Shown piece after piece: positions 42,592 through 51,497 of a stretch of DNA of 64,000 nt. Numbering within the stretch: position 1 is the stretch's first letter; each line of letters opens with the position of its first letter. A program made the translations under genes and the position numbers. This DNA is from Faeciplasma gallinarum (GTDB taxonomy: Bacteria > Bacillota > Clostridia > Oscillospirales > Ruminococcaceae), in contig DVIR01000006.1 of assembly GCA_018711085.1 (NCBI GenBank), forward strand, positions 1 to 64,000, in the 5' to 3' direction. The notes under the pieces were generated by a model. That model was not told the DNA's origin, made no database searches, and saw only the letters and a list, made by a program, of their open reading frames with translations.

Positions 42592-43291
42592 TTTCGCCCT
42601 CTTTTAATGCCGCAATAATTCTGTCCTTAAATTCCTTGCTGTCAAGATCCGTTTTCTCCACGACCTCCAGCTCGCCGTGATGAAGAAGTACAATTTCATC
42701 GCACAAATCAAGTGCCAGGTCCATAATGTGCGTGGAGAAAATAGTGATGCGCTGCTGTTTCAACGAACGGAGCAGCTGTTTCATCTCCTCGGCGACAACC
42801 ACGTCAAGAGAGGTCAGCGGCTCGTCAAGGAGCAAAATATTCGGCTGAGCGATGATATTGATGAGCATCTGCATTTTGTTTTTCATGCCGTGGGAGTAAT
42901 CCTTCAAAAGTTTGTCCCTGTCCTGCGGGTCAATGCTCATGTAGTCGAAATACTCGTCGATGGTTTTCGGGTTCTTTATAGACTTTTCGTTTATGTCCAT
43001 AAAAAACTTTAAAAACTCCCTGCCCGTGAGAAACTCCGGCACGGTCGGAGTGGACAGCACATATCCGATATCGCTCGCCGTCACCTCGCGCCGGTTTCCG
43101 TCCGTATCTATATAAAAGTTGCCGCTGTCGATTTTAATATCCCTGTTTAAGCAGTTGAAAAGCGTCGTCTTGCCGGCGCCGTTTCTGCCGAGGAGTCCAT
43201 ATATTTTTCCTTCCTCAAACACAAAGTTTATATCCTTTAAAACTTCTTTTTTGTCAAAGCTCTTTGACAGATGCTCAATTACAAATTTCAC
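42575..43291 (-). CDS. ABC transporter ATP-binding protein
   Basis: 238 aa from GTG at 43291 with GAGGGGG upstream (the frame is open to 43309). Walker A is GRNGAGKTT, the Q-loop region YVLSTPTVPEFL, Walker B LLLDEPLTSLD, and the H-loop FSTHIMD. The signature motif is YSHGMKNKM rather than LSGGQ, a form common in ABC-2 type exporters. Drives the overlapping downstream membrane protein. Confidence 0.92.
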   Translation of the reverse strand: MKFVIEHLSKSFDKKEVLKDINFVFEEGKIYGLLGRNGAGKTTLFNCLNRDIKIDSGNFYIDTDGNRREVTASDIGYVLSTPTVPEFLTGREFLKFFMDINEKSIKNPKTIDEYFDYMSIDPQDRDKLLKDYSHGMKNKMQMLINIIAQPNILLLDEPLTSLDVVVAEEMKQLLRSLKQQRITIFSTHIMDLALDLCDEIVLLHHGELEVVEKTDLDSKEFKDRIIAALKEGENEQDA

Positions 43292-43355
43292 GCATGCAGT
43301 CCCCCTCACGCTTCACGTTTTCGGCAGGCTTATGTGCCAACCTGCCGCAAGGCTT

Positions 43356-43383
43356 ATTATAACACATGGCATACATATATCAA
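43356..43383 (-). promoter_or_regulatory. ABC transporter operon promoter
   Basis: Reverse strand TTGATA (43378-43383), 16 bp, TATAAT (43356-43361). The leader carries a hairpin with a 7-bp stem (CGGCAGG / CCTGCCG, 43322-43347). Confidence 0.75.
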
Positions 43384-43452
43384 GTTACAAACAGATTAAG
43401 GCGCTTTGATGTCACACAGCTGCGCCAAACGGCTTTTTACGCTTTGCAAAAA

Positions 43453-43491
43453 GCAAAAAGAGCACACACCGCCGCGCAGTATGTGCTCTTT
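43453..43491 (-). terminator. Terminator after the ECF S-component gene
   Basis: AAAGAGCACA / TGTGCTCTTT stem around a GC-rich loop, T-run on the minus strand. Confidence 0.85.
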
Positions 43492-43512
43492 AACTATGTT
43501 TTATCTATTGTT

Positions 43513-43556
43513 ATGCCCTTGCGCATTGTGCTCTTGCGCATCATGCCCTTGCGGAG
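43513..43556. repeat. 15-bp tandem repeats at the end of the ECF S-component gene
   Basis: Three imperfect copies of a 15-bp unit (CGCAAGGGCATGATG-like, minus strand) span the last codons and stop of the gene. The stop codon lies within the first copy. Confidence 0.65.
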
Positions 43557-44149
43557 CTGTCCTCGCGGGACTTTTTGCCTATATCGATTATTCTCACAAT
43601 CACAGGGTTGAGAACGAGGTTTAATGCAAGCTCGATTATAAAGTTTATTCCAACCAAAGAGACGATTATGAACGTCCACGCCGATGAGCCTCCGGCTTGT
43701 TCTTTAACCCATTCAAAGAAGAACAGTCTGCATCCTATCATGAACACTCCGGTATTTACCACCGGGCAGACTATTGACGAAACAAGCACGGCAATGTATT
43801 TGTTCTTTTTGGCTATGAGCTTATACGCCGCGCCTGCGCAAAGACCTGCTAAGGTGCCCTTTGCAAGGACGGTTATAATCGTTCCGACTGCGTCTATTCC
43901 CAAGAACAGCGCTGCATCTCCGGTGAGAAGAACAACTATTCCGAACACCAGTCCGAGCCATGCTCCCGTTCCTATGCCGTACAACGCCGCGCCTATTACT
44001 ATAGGCATAAGCACGAGCGATATTGAGAACGTAGAGAATCTCAGGAAGAAGCCTAAAAACTGAAGTACAACCACTATCGCGGTCAAAAGTGCGGTGCCCA
44101 CCATTACGCTTGTGCGAGTGCGGGTCTTTTGGATACTCGAATTATTCAT
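43541..44149 (-). CDS. ECF transporter S component, probably for pantothenate
   Basis: 202 aa with six transmembrane segments, typical of the substrate-binding S component of energy-coupling factor vitamin transporters. TALLTAIVVVLQFLGFFLR at the N-terminus, GIGTGAWLGLVFGIVVLL, and the long helix 5/6 region fit the family; the AxxxA-type coupling faces are present. It is the gene after coaX, the pantothenate kinase, which makes pantothenate the likeliest vitamin (PanT-like). The energising EcfA/EcfT genes are not here. The 3' end runs into a 15-bp tandem repeat. Confidence 0.8.
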   Translation of the reverse strand: MNNSSIQKTRTRTSVMVGTALLTAIVVVLQFLGFFLRFSTFSISLVLMPIVIGAALYGIGTGAWLGLVFGIVVLLTGDAALFLGIDAVGTIITVLAKGTLAGLCAGAAYKLIAKKNKYIAVLVSSIVCPVVNTGVFMIGCRLFFFEWVKEQAGGSSAWTFIIVSLVGINFIIELALNLVLNPVIVRIIDIGKKSREDSSARA

Positions 44150-44221
44150 TTTTTACCTCCGGGACTTTAACCCGTGCTGTCGCCCGAAAACCGGTGCGGC
44201 ACAGTTAAATTTAAACCTGCA

Positions 44222-44995
44222 TTATCGGTTTCTTTTATAGATGACGTACAGTCCGTCGAGAAGCAGTCCGTCGTCAAGTATTATTCCCTCTGTTTCGCAG
44301 TAAGGGAGCACTGTGCGGGCAAGTCCTCCGGTGGCTATGACCGTTGCGTCCTCTCCTAAGATGCTGCGGTATCTTTTTATCATGCCGTCCATCATGGATG
44401 CACTTCCCACAAGCATTCCGGAACGCATGGAATCAATGGTGTTTGTGCCTATCACAGGGGCAGAACCCGCCTCCGTATTTATGTCCTGGAGCTGAGCTGC
44501 CGACGATGACAAGGCTTTAAGCGACACATTTATTCCCGGGATAATGGAGCCGCCCAAACACGCCCCGCTCTTATCTATGCCCGATATTGTAGTAGCGGTT
44601 CCGAAATCGAAGATTATAAGCGGCGCTTTATACTTAGCAAGCGCGCCCACAGCTCCGCACACCAAATCCGCTCCCATTATCGCAGGGTTGTCAAGGCGTA
44701 TATTAAGTCCGGTCTTTATGCCCGGGCCGACTACAAGCGGTGTTATCCCCATGAGCTTTCTTATTGCGTTTTTGAGGGTGTTTACAAGGCTGGGCACAAC
44801 CGTCGAAACTATAGCTCCGTCAAAATCATGACGCTCAAGGCCGTTGAACTTTATCATGTCGCCGAGGATTAAAGCATACTCGTCGTCCGTTCTTGACGCT
44901 TCGGTTGCCACCCTTGACGTGAACATCAGCGCTCCGTCGTCATCAAATGCGCCTAAAACTATGTTTGTGTTTCCGACATCTACGGTAAATACCAT
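44222..44995 (-). CDS. coaX: Type III pantothenate kinase
   Basis: 257 aa from ATG at 44995 with AAAGGTG upstream. First step of coenzyme A synthesis, phosphorylating pantothenate. ASKHA-fold motifs: TVDVGNTNIVLGAFD (phosphate 1), the GPGIKTGLNIR and GADLVCG regions, IIFDFGTATT (phosphate 2, catalytic Asp in the GADLV loop), and IATGGLA (adenosine motif). Type III enzymes are not inhibited by CoA. Adjacent to a vitamin S component. Confidence 0.95.
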   Translation of the reverse strand: MVFTVDVGNTNIVLGAFDDDGALMFTSRVATEASRTDDEYALILGDMIKFNGLERHDFDGAIVSTVVPSLVNTLKNAIRKLMGITPLVVGPGIKTGLNIRLDNPAIMGADLVCGAVGALAKYKAPLIIFDFGTATTISGIDKSGACLGGSIIPGINVSLKALSSSAAQLQDINTEAGSAPVIGTNTIDSMRSGMLVGSASMMDGMIKRYRSILGEDATVIATGGLARTVLPYCETEGIILDDGLLLDGLYVIYKRNR

Positions 44996-45036
44996 TTCGC
45001 CTATCACCTTTTCCCAAAATACAGGTTTATAAAACT

Positions 45037-45065
45037 ATCATAACCGCCCACGCCTCAAAACGCAA
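45037..45065 (-). promoter_or_regulatory. coaX promoter
   Basis: Reverse strand TTGCGT (45060-45065), 17 bp, TATGAT (45037-45042). Confidence 0.65.
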
Positions 45066-45133
45066 GCGTTTTTTTAAAAATTGTAGTTGTAGACAAATCA
45101 GCCCGCCATACCTGCGCCCCTGTTCGGCGTTTG

Positions 45134-46150
45134 TCACACAACCGGAGTCTTTGCCGCAGCGTCGGACGTTTGGTCTTGAGCCGTCTGCGCCGCTTGAGCA
45201 GATTGCGCAGCGGGAGCAAATTCGTTTCTCGCCTTTTCGCCTTGCTCCTTAGATTCAAGCATATATGCGGTTTCTATCTTCTTTAAGAGCTTGAGCATAT
45301 CCTCGCTTTGTCTTGGCGTTTTCTTATATCCGCTCAGCGTGACCGCAAGCTTTCTCGCCTTTTCCTTGTTGTGAAGTCTCAGATAGATGAGCGCCAAATA
45401 CATTCCCGCCCAAACCTTTATCTCGCGGTTTTTGCAGCTGCACAGCGGCTTAAATCCGTTCTTTGCGCCGTCGAAGTCATGCTTAGCATACAAATAAAGC
45501 GCTTTTACAAAGTCAAACTCCGTTCTGTCGCGGCATTTCTCGACAAACGGCTCGGCAAGCTCAAGTGCGAACTCTACGTTTTTCAGGTCGCCCATGAGTA
45601 TGAACACATATGCGTAAAGAGCGTAGTAGCGCACGGCGTCGTTGACGGAAAAGCCCTCGATATCGGCGTTCTTCAAAAGCTCGAACGCGCTTTCATACCT
45701 TCTGCCGTCGCAGTACTGCTTTGCAAGGCAGAGCATGTTTTCCTCGCTGAAAGAGCTGCGCGAAAGCTTTGCATGCTTGCGCTCCAAAATCTCAAAATAC
45801 TCTGCGGAGTATCCCGTCTTTCTTAAAACCTTTGCGGCCTTTGAGCGCTGGCCTCTTAAAATGTTCAGATATATGACGTAAATTATATGCACAAAAATCC
45901 ACAGTGCCGCAACTATGGATGCGATGCTGACCGCAAAGCTGAAGTTATTGGAGACCACAGCGGGTATCTCCCAGCCGAATATGCTTCCGCTCACGCTCAA
46001 GCCGAAGTTCAAAAACGGGAACACGCTGTAAAGCATTTCGTCGTTCACAAGCCTCAGAATCGGGGCACATATGATTATCGCGCTTAAAAACAGCGACATG
46101 CACACAAGAAATATTCTGAAAGGCTTTGCTTCTAACCTTGCTTTTATCAT
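45134..46150 (-). CDS. Membrane protein with TPR-like cytoplasmic domain
   Basis: 338 aa from ATG at 46150 with GAGGTG upstream. Two hydrophobic segments (~15-35 and ~70-100) are followed by a helical solenoid (~110-300) in which YESAFELL, KNVEFALELAE and YDFDGAKNGF-like units repeat at TPR spacing. The C-terminal ~35 residues are Ala/Gln/Thr-rich and probably disordered. It may scaffold a membrane complex. No family name is recognised. Own promoter; neighbours give no clue. Confidence 0.72.
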   Translation of the reverse strand: MIKARLEAKPFRIFLVCMSLFLSAIIICAPILRLVNDEMLYSVFPFLNFGLSVSGSIFGWEIPAVVSNNFSFAVSIASIVAALWIFVHIIYVIYLNILRGQRSKAAKVLRKTGYSAEYFEILERKHAKLSRSSFSEENMLCLAKQYCDGRRYESAFELLKNADIEGFSVNDAVRYYALYAYVFILMGDLKNVEFALELAEPFVEKCRDRTEFDFVKALYLYAKHDFDGAKNGFKPLCSCKNREIKVWAGMYLALIYLRLHNKEKARKLAVTLSGYKKTPRQSEDMLKLLKKIETAYMLESKEQGEKARNEFAPAAQSAQAAQTAQDQTSDAAAKTPVV

Positions 46151-46256
46151 AACACTACACCTCATAATATATAAAAATTACTCGCCCGCCGGCTACTGCC
46201 CGAAAACGCCTCGCACCCTTGCCGCCGAACCCGTCATCTTAAAATGCGTTATTGTA

Positions 46257-46285
46257 ATTATAGCACATATTTTATAGGAGTACAA
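46257..46285 (-). promoter_or_regulatory. Promoter of the TPR-like protein gene
   Basis: Reverse strand TTGTAC (46280-46285), 17 bp, TATAAT (46257-46262). Confidence 0.65.
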
Positions 46286-46378
46286 CGCAAAATCAGCATT
46301 TTATTCTCCCGTTTGCGGCACATGTCAAACTGCGAATAACTCGGCTCTTTCACACGCTTATTTTGTGAGAAATAGCTC

Positions 46379-46407
46379 TTGACTTTACCACAATGACGTG
46401 ATACTAT
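46379..46407 (+). promoter_or_regulatory. Histidine operon promoter
   Basis: TTGACT (46379-46384), 17 bp, TACTAT (46402-46407). The short leader (~35 nt) has a duplicated CACGGAGGA, the second copy acting as the ribosome site of the first gene. No T-box or attenuator fits here. Confidence 0.75.
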
Positions 46408-46447
46408 GTTGTTATCTTAAATTTCCACGGAGGATCACGGAGGACGT

Positions 46448-46762
46448 ATGAACAATTACAGCTATTTATCCGACGACAACGCAAAAGTTCTTTTCCGCGC
46501 AATACTCACGCTTGAGAACGAGCAGGAGTGCGAAGATTTCTTCTCGGATCTTTGCACCGCGAGGGAGATTCAGGAGATGGCGCAAAGGCTTGAGGTAGCT
46601 CGGCTTTTGGCGAAAGGGCTTGTATACGCCGACATTTCAAAGGAGACGGGCGCCAGCACAACGACGATAAGCCGCGTCAACCGCTCCATAAACTACGGTG
46701 CAGGCGGTTACAGCGCCGTGATTGAAAAACTTAACAAAGACGAAGGGGATCAAACTGTATGA
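46448..46762 (+). CDS. TrpR/YerC-family regulator, probable repressor of the his operon
   Basis: 104 aa. All-helical TrpR-superfamily fold with helix-turn-helix VYADISKETGASTTTISRVNR (~60-80). YerC/YecD proteins are TrpR-like; in Firmicutes they are often found at the head of histidine genes and are predicted to respond to histidine. It is the first gene of an eleven-gene operon and overlaps hisZ by 4 bp. Autoregulation of the operon is therefore likely; the operator is expected near 46380-46440, but I cannot identify a convincing palindrome. Confidence 0.85.
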   Translation: MNNYSYLSDDNAKVLFRAILTLENEQECEDFFSDLCTAREIQEMAQRLEVARLLAKGLVYADISKETGASTTTISRVNRSINYGAGGYSAVIEKLNKDEGDQTV

Positions 46763-47859
46763 TAAACGCTTTGAAGGACAGCGAAAGAGCTGTTTTGCGT
46801 CTGCGGTCGCTCTACGAGAGCAGCGGATACCTTCACTTTAAGATGAGCAAATTTGAGGAATACGACATATATGCAGCAAACAAGGACTTCCTCGCCGGTG
46901 AGAGCATAATCACCTTCACCGACACAAACGGAAGGCTGATGGCGCTCAAGCCGGACGTCACCATGTCGATAATAAGAAACTTCAAAGACGAGCCGGACAT
47001 AACGGAGAGGTACCATTACAATGAAAACGTCTACCGTGTCAGCGGCAGCTCCCACCAGCTCACTGAAATTATGCAGTCGGGACTTGAATGCATCGGAAGC
47101 ATAGACCTCTACTGCACATGCGAAGTCATAGGGCTTGCGGCGAAGAGTCTGAAGCTTTTTGAGAGGGAGTACGTAATAGACCTGTCGCACATGGGAATAG
47201 TTTCGGGGCTTGTAGATGAGCTTGAGCTTATGGAGGATGAAAAGAAGGAACTTCTAAGGTGCATAGGCGCAAAGAACACCCACGGAATAAAGGAGATAGC
47301 CGGCGGCAGAGCGGACAAGCTCACGGCGCTTTTGAGCATCAGCTCAGATCCGGACACTGCGGTAAAGGAGCTTGAGGCGATATGCGCAGCCGACGAAAAC
47401 GAAAGGGTTCGCAGGAGCTTTTGCGAGCTGAAAGACATTTTAGAAGTGATTCGCGGCGATGCGTTTTACCAAAACATAAGGCTTGATTTCTCGGTTGTTC
47501 AGGACATAACCTATTATAACGGAATAGTATTTCAGGGCTTTATAAACGGCGTGCCGGAAAAGGTTCTGACGGGCGGCAGGTACGACCTGCTGATGCGCAG
47601 AATAGGCAAGCGCGGCGGGGCGATAGGCTTCGGAATCAACATGAACCTGCTTGAGAGGATATTTGAAGGCTCCAGCGAATTTGACGCAGATGTAGCCGTG
47701 ATTTATAATGAGGGCGACAGCATAAGAGACCTTTTAAGAACCGTGCAGGATCTTATAAGCGTCGGAAAGCGTGTTGCAGCCGTAAAAAAGCTTTCCGACA
47801 AGGCAAGATACAAGCAGGTAAAGATATTTAAGGACGGAGGGCTGTGCGATGTCAACTGA
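46759..47859 (+). CDS. hisZ: ATP phosphoribosyltransferase regulatory subunit
   Basis: 366 aa. HisZ is a class II aaRS-like (HisRS paralogue) subunit required by the short form of HisG. HisRS-like motifs: FEEYDIY, TFTDTNGRLMALKPDVT (motif 2-like), QSGLECIG, and VLTGGRYDLLMRRIG near the end. It lacks the tRNA anticodon-binding domain of HisRS. Overlaps yerC-like by 4 bp and hisG by 11 bp. Confidence 0.94.
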   Translation: MINALKDSERAVLRLRSLYESSGYLHFKMSKFEEYDIYAANKDFLAGESIITFTDTNGRLMALKPDVTMSIIRNFKDEPDITERYHYNENVYRVSGSSHQLTEIMQSGLECIGSIDLYCTCEVIGLAAKSLKLFEREYVIDLSHMGIVSGLVDELELMEDEKKELLRCIGAKNTHGIKEIAGGRADKLTALLSISSDPDTAVKELEAICAADENERVRRSFCELKDILEVIRGDAFYQNIRLDFSVVQDITYYNGIVFQGFINGVPEKVLTGGRYDLLMRRIGKRGGAIGFGINMNLLERIFEGSSEFDADVAVIYNEGDSIRDLLRTVQDLISVGKRVAAVKKLSDKARYKQVKIFKDGGLCDVN

Positions 47860-48502
47860 GAGACAGATCATAAACGTTGCACTTCCTAAGGGCAGGCTCG
47901 GCGAAAAGGTTTACAAGATGTTCGAGCGGGCGGGATACGGCTGCCCGAGCATAAACGAGCCGAACACAAGAAAGCTCATATTTGAAAACGAGGAAAACGG
48001 CGTGAGATACTTTTGGGTCAAGCCGTCCGACGTGGCGATATACGTCGAGAGAGGCGCCGCGGACATAGGAGTTGCGGGAAAGGACATACTTTTGGAGTAC
48101 ATGCCGGATGTGTACGAGCTTTTGGATCTCGGGATAGGAAAATGCCGCATGTGCGTTGCGTCAACAAAGGGCTTTCGAGACAGCACGGACAAGACGCTCA
48201 CCGTAGCGACAAAGTTTGTGCGCATAGCGAGCGAGTACTACCAATCCAAGTCGAGAAACATAGACATAATAAAGCTCAACGGCTCTATTGAGCTTGCGCC
48301 GATACTGAAGCTGTCAGACGTGATAGTGGACATAGTGGAAACCGGAACTACGCTCAAGGAAAACGACCTCGAGGTCAAGGAGACGATAGTCGGCATTTCC
48401 GCAAGGCTGATAGCAAACAAGGCGAGCACAAAATTCAAGCGTGCGGAAATAGAAGCCGTGACCGCAGCCATGAGCGAAGTCAAAGAACAAAGGGATGATT
48501 GA
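47849..48502 (+). CDS. hisG: ATP phosphoribosyltransferase, short form
   Basis: 217 aa, the short HisG lacking the C-terminal regulatory domain, which fits the presence of HisZ. Catalyses the first committed step of histidine synthesis from ATP and PRPP. ALPKGRLGEK, VAIYVERGAADIGVAGKDIL and the PRPP-binding loop DIVETGTTLKEN are recognisable. Confidence 0.96.
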   Translation: MSTERQIINVALPKGRLGEKVYKMFERAGYGCPSINEPNTRKLIFENEENGVRYFWVKPSDVAIYVERGAADIGVAGKDILLEYMPDVYELLDLGIGKCRMCVASTKGFRDSTDKTLTVATKFVRIASEYYQSKSRNIDIIKLNGSIELAPILKLSDVIVDIVETGTTLKENDLEVKETIVGISARLIANKASTKFKRAEIEAVTAAMSEVKEQRDD

Positions 48503-48504
48503 CA

Positions 48505-49800
48505 ATGATAAAGATATACCGTTACAATACAGTCTCTGACGATATGATATTTGCAAGAAGCGAGGGCGGCGCAAATGTCGAGCAAACCGTCAGCGAGATA
48601 ATACAAAACGTCAGGTTATATAAGGACAAGGCGCTTAAAGAGTACTCTGTCAAGTTTGACCACGCGCAAATAGACGACTTTTCGGTGTCGGACGAGGAAA
48701 TAAACGAGGCAGTCAACTCCGTAGAGCCGGAATTTATAAGGGTTCTTGAGGAAGCTGCGCAAAACATACGCGACTTCCACTCAAAGCAGATACGCAACTC
48801 ATTTATAATATCCGAAAAGGACGGCATTGTCTGCGGGCAGAAGATAATACCGATAGAAAACGTGGGTCTTTATGTTCCGGGAGGAACGGCGGCATACCCG
48901 TCTACGGTGCTTATGGACTCCATCCCCGCAAAGCTCGCAGGATGCAAAAACCTTGTCATGGTCTCCCCTCCTTCGGCAAGCGGTACCATAAACCCCGTAA
49001 TACTTGCCGCAGCAAAAATAGCCGGCATAGACAAGGTGTACAAGGTCGGTGGAGCGCAGGCAATAGCCGCGCTTGCATACGGCACCGAAACGATACCAAA
49101 GGTTGACAAGATAGTCGGCCCGGGCAACGCATTTGTCGCGGAGGCCAAAAAGCAGGTGTTCGGCGTGGTTTCGATAGACATGATAGCGGGACCGAGCGAA
49201 ATACTTGTCGTTGCGGACAAAAACAGCAATCCGGCATACGTTGCGGCGGATCTTCTCTCTCAGGCGGAGCACGACAGGCTTGCAAGCGCGGTGCTTGTAA
49301 CGGAGTCGCAGGAGCTTGCCCAAAAGGTAGCGCAGGAGATAGAAGTGCAGCTTCAGGCGCTCCCAAGATGTGAAATTGCCCGTGCGTCGATAGAGGCAAA
49401 CGGAAAGATAATAATAGTTGACAGCATTTCTCAGGCTATAGACATAGCAAACAGGATAGCTCCCGAGCACCTCGAGCTGGTGATGGACAATCCGTTTGAC
49501 TATCTTGACCGCGTGAAGAACGCCGGATCGGTGTTTATGGGAAGGTATTGTCCGGAGGCGTTGGGCGACTACCTCAGCGGGGCAAACCACACCCTCCCCA
49601 CAAGCGGAACAGCCCGTTTCTCATCTCCCCTTTCCGTTGACGACTTTGTCAAAAAGACTCAGTACACATATTACACCCGTGAGGCGTTTGAAAAGGTGTA
49701 TCGCGACATTGCGCTCTTTGCGGACAAGGAAGGTCTGCACGGACATGCAAACAGCGCGCTTATAAGGTTTGCAGACGACGGCGCAAATTCCGACAAGTAA
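48505..49800 (+). CDS. hisD: Histidinol dehydrogenase
   Basis: 431 aa from ATG at 48505, just after the hisG stop. Zinc- and NAD-dependent oxidation of histidinol to histidine, the last two steps. Signature stretches: VPGGTAAYPSTVLM, VGGAQAIAALAYGT, GPGNAFVAEAK, SEILVVAD, LLSQAEHD (zinc ligands) and the catalytic Glu/His in IAPEHLEL. Normal length. Confidence 0.97.
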   Translation: MIKIYRYNTVSDDMIFARSEGGANVEQTVSEIIQNVRLYKDKALKEYSVKFDHAQIDDFSVSDEEINEAVNSVEPEFIRVLEEAAQNIRDFHSKQIRNSFIISEKDGIVCGQKIIPIENVGLYVPGGTAAYPSTVLMDSIPAKLAGCKNLVMVSPPSASGTINPVILAAAKIAGIDKVYKVGGAQAIAALAYGTETIPKVDKIVGPGNAFVAEAKKQVFGVVSIDMIAGPSEILVVADKNSNPAYVAADLLSQAEHDRLASAVLVTESQELAQKVAQEIEVQLQALPRCEIARASIEANGKIIIVDSISQAIDIANRIAPEHLELVMDNPFDYLDRVKNAGSVFMGRYCPEALGDYLSGANHTLPTSGTARFSSPLSVDDFVKKTQYTYYTREAFEKVYRDIALFADKEGLHGHANSALIRFADDGANSDK

Positions 49801-49814
49801 AGGACTGTAGCTGA

Positions 49815-50876
49815 ATGAGCAGATTTTTAGTTAGCAAGTATCAAGACCTCACCGAGTACACGCCCGGCGAGCAGCCGCGTGATAAAAAATACATAAAGCT
49901 TAACACAAACGAATCCCCATATCCCCCGTCAAAGGGCGTGCTTGAGGCGGTGAACGCATCACAGGCGGCGCTTTTAAGGCTCTACCCCGACCCGACATGC
50001 CTTAATCTGAAAGAAAAGCTTGCGGGGCTTTACGGGCTAAAGCGGGAGAACATATTTGTTTCAAACAGCTCGGACGACGTGCTCAATCATGCGTTTACGG
50101 CGTTTGCATCGGATGAAAAGACAGCGTGCTTTGCAGACATCACATACGGCTTTTACAAGGTGTTTGCCAAGCTTCACGGCACAAAAACCGCCGTTTTCCC
50201 GCTCAAAAGCGACTTCAGCATAGACCCGCATGACTACATGGGCATCAAAGACAGCCTTATAGTCATAGCAAACCCCAATGCGCCGACCGGCATGGCTTTA
50301 AGTCCCGATGCAATCAAAGAGATCTGCTTAAAAAGTCCCGACTGCGCGGTGATTGTGGATGAGGCGTATGTTGACTTCGGCGCAGAAAGCTGCGTCGGGC
50401 TTATTGGTGAGCTTGATAATCTGATAGTTTGCCGCACATACTCAAAGTCAATGTCGATGGCAGGTGCAAGGCTCGGCTTTGCTATGGCAAGTGCGGGACT
50501 GATTTCTGACCTTGAAAAGATAAAATACTCCACCAACCCCTATGCCGTGAACAGAATAACCCTTGCGGCGGGAGAGGCTGCAATCGACGACATAGACTAC
50601 TATCGTGAAAACTGCCGCAAAATCATCAAGACAAGGGACGCCACAGCGCAAAAGCTTAAAGAAATGGGCTTTGAAATGACCGACTCAAAGGCAAACTTTT
50701 TGTTTGTCAAAACAGACAGGATGTCCGGAAAGCTCATATTTGAGCGGCTTCGGGAGAAAGGCATACTTGTGAGAAGGTTTGACGAGCCGAGAATTTCCGA
50801 TTATCTCAGAATTACCGTCGGCACGCCGGAGGAAATGGATGCGCTTGCGGATGCGCTCAAGGACATTTTGGCATGA
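49815..50876 (+). CDS. hisC: Histidinol-phosphate aminotransferase
   Basis: 353 aa, fold type I PLP aminotransferase. KLNTNESPYPPS at the N-terminus, FVSNSSDDVLNHAF, IANPNAPTG, VIVDEAYVDF and the PLP lysine in RTYSKSMSMAGARLGF are all in place. The N-terminal length and histidine-operon position separate it from other class I/II aminotransferases. Confidence 0.95.
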   Translation: MSRFLVSKYQDLTEYTPGEQPRDKKYIKLNTNESPYPPSKGVLEAVNASQAALLRLYPDPTCLNLKEKLAGLYGLKRENIFVSNSSDDVLNHAFTAFASDEKTACFADITYGFYKVFAKLHGTKTAVFPLKSDFSIDPHDYMGIKDSLIVIANPNAPTGMALSPDAIKEICLKSPDCAVIVDEAYVDFGAESCVGLIGELDNLIVCRTYSKSMSMAGARLGFAMASAGLISDLEKIKYSTNPYAVNRITLAAGEAAIDDIDYYRENCRKIIKTRDATAQKLKEMGFEMTDSKANFLFVKTDRMSGKLIFERLREKGILVRRFDEPRISDYLRITVGTPEEMDALADALKDILA

Positions 50877-50900
50877 CGAAAAAAGGGAGGATGCACGGAT

Positions 50901-51497
50901 ATGAATTTACCGAGAAAGGCAACAGTAGAAAGAACAACCGCCGAAACGGATATTTCGCTTGAGATAAACCTCGACGGAAGCGGCGTGAGCGACATAGATT
51001 CCGGCTGCGGTTTTTTAGACCACATGCTCACGCTTTTTTCAAAGCACTCAAGAATAGACATATCTCTTCGCTGCAACGGCGACACATATGTTGACTTCCA
51101 CCACACAGTCGAGGACGTCGGCATATGCTTGGGCGAGGCGATAAAGTCCGCCTTGGGCGACATGAAGGGAATATGCCGGTACGGATATATGATACTGCCG
51201 ATGGATGAGGCGCTCATACTCACCGCGGTTGACATTTCGGGACGTGCGCAGCTTTGCTGCTCGCTCAACATCCCCGCTCAAAAGGTCGGAAACTTTGACA
51301 CCGAGCTGTGCGAGGAATTTATGGCGGCGCTTGCAAGGTCGGCGGAGATATCACTGCACATCAAGCAGCTTGACGGCAAAAACAGCCACCACATCATAGA
51401 GGGCACGTTTAAAAGCCTTGCAAAGAGCATGCGTGCAGCGGTAAAGATCGACCCCGACGCCGAGGGAGAAATACCCTCCACAAAAGGAGTTCTGTGA
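50901..51497 (+). CDS. hisB: Imidazoleglycerol-phosphate dehydratase
   Basis: 198 aa, monofunctional dehydratase without the phosphatase domain of E. coli HisB. Metal-binding histidines occur in FLDHMLTLFSKHS, VDFHHTVEDVGI and KNSHHIIEGTFKS. AAGGGAGG precedes the ATG. The missing phosphatase activity is supplied by the PHP-type gene at the operon end. Confidence 0.97.
   Translation: MNLPRKATVERTTAETDISLEINLDGSGVSDIDSGCGFLDHMLTLFSKHSRIDISLRCNGDTYVDFHHTVEDVGICLGEAIKSALGDMKGICRYGYMILPMDEALILTAVDISGRAQLCCSLNIPAQKVGNFDTELCEEFMAALARSAEISLHIKQLDGKNSHHIIEGTFKSLAKSMRAAVKIDPDAEGEIPSTKGVL

Noticed and set aside
46260..46447. T-box leader before the histidine operon
   Set aside because: No T-box sequence or antiterminator/terminator pair; the promoter lies about 40 nt from the first gene.
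48799..49590. 263-codon open frame antisense to hisD
   Set aside because: Arg/Tyr-rich shadow translation with no family likeness; hisD is complete on the plus strand.
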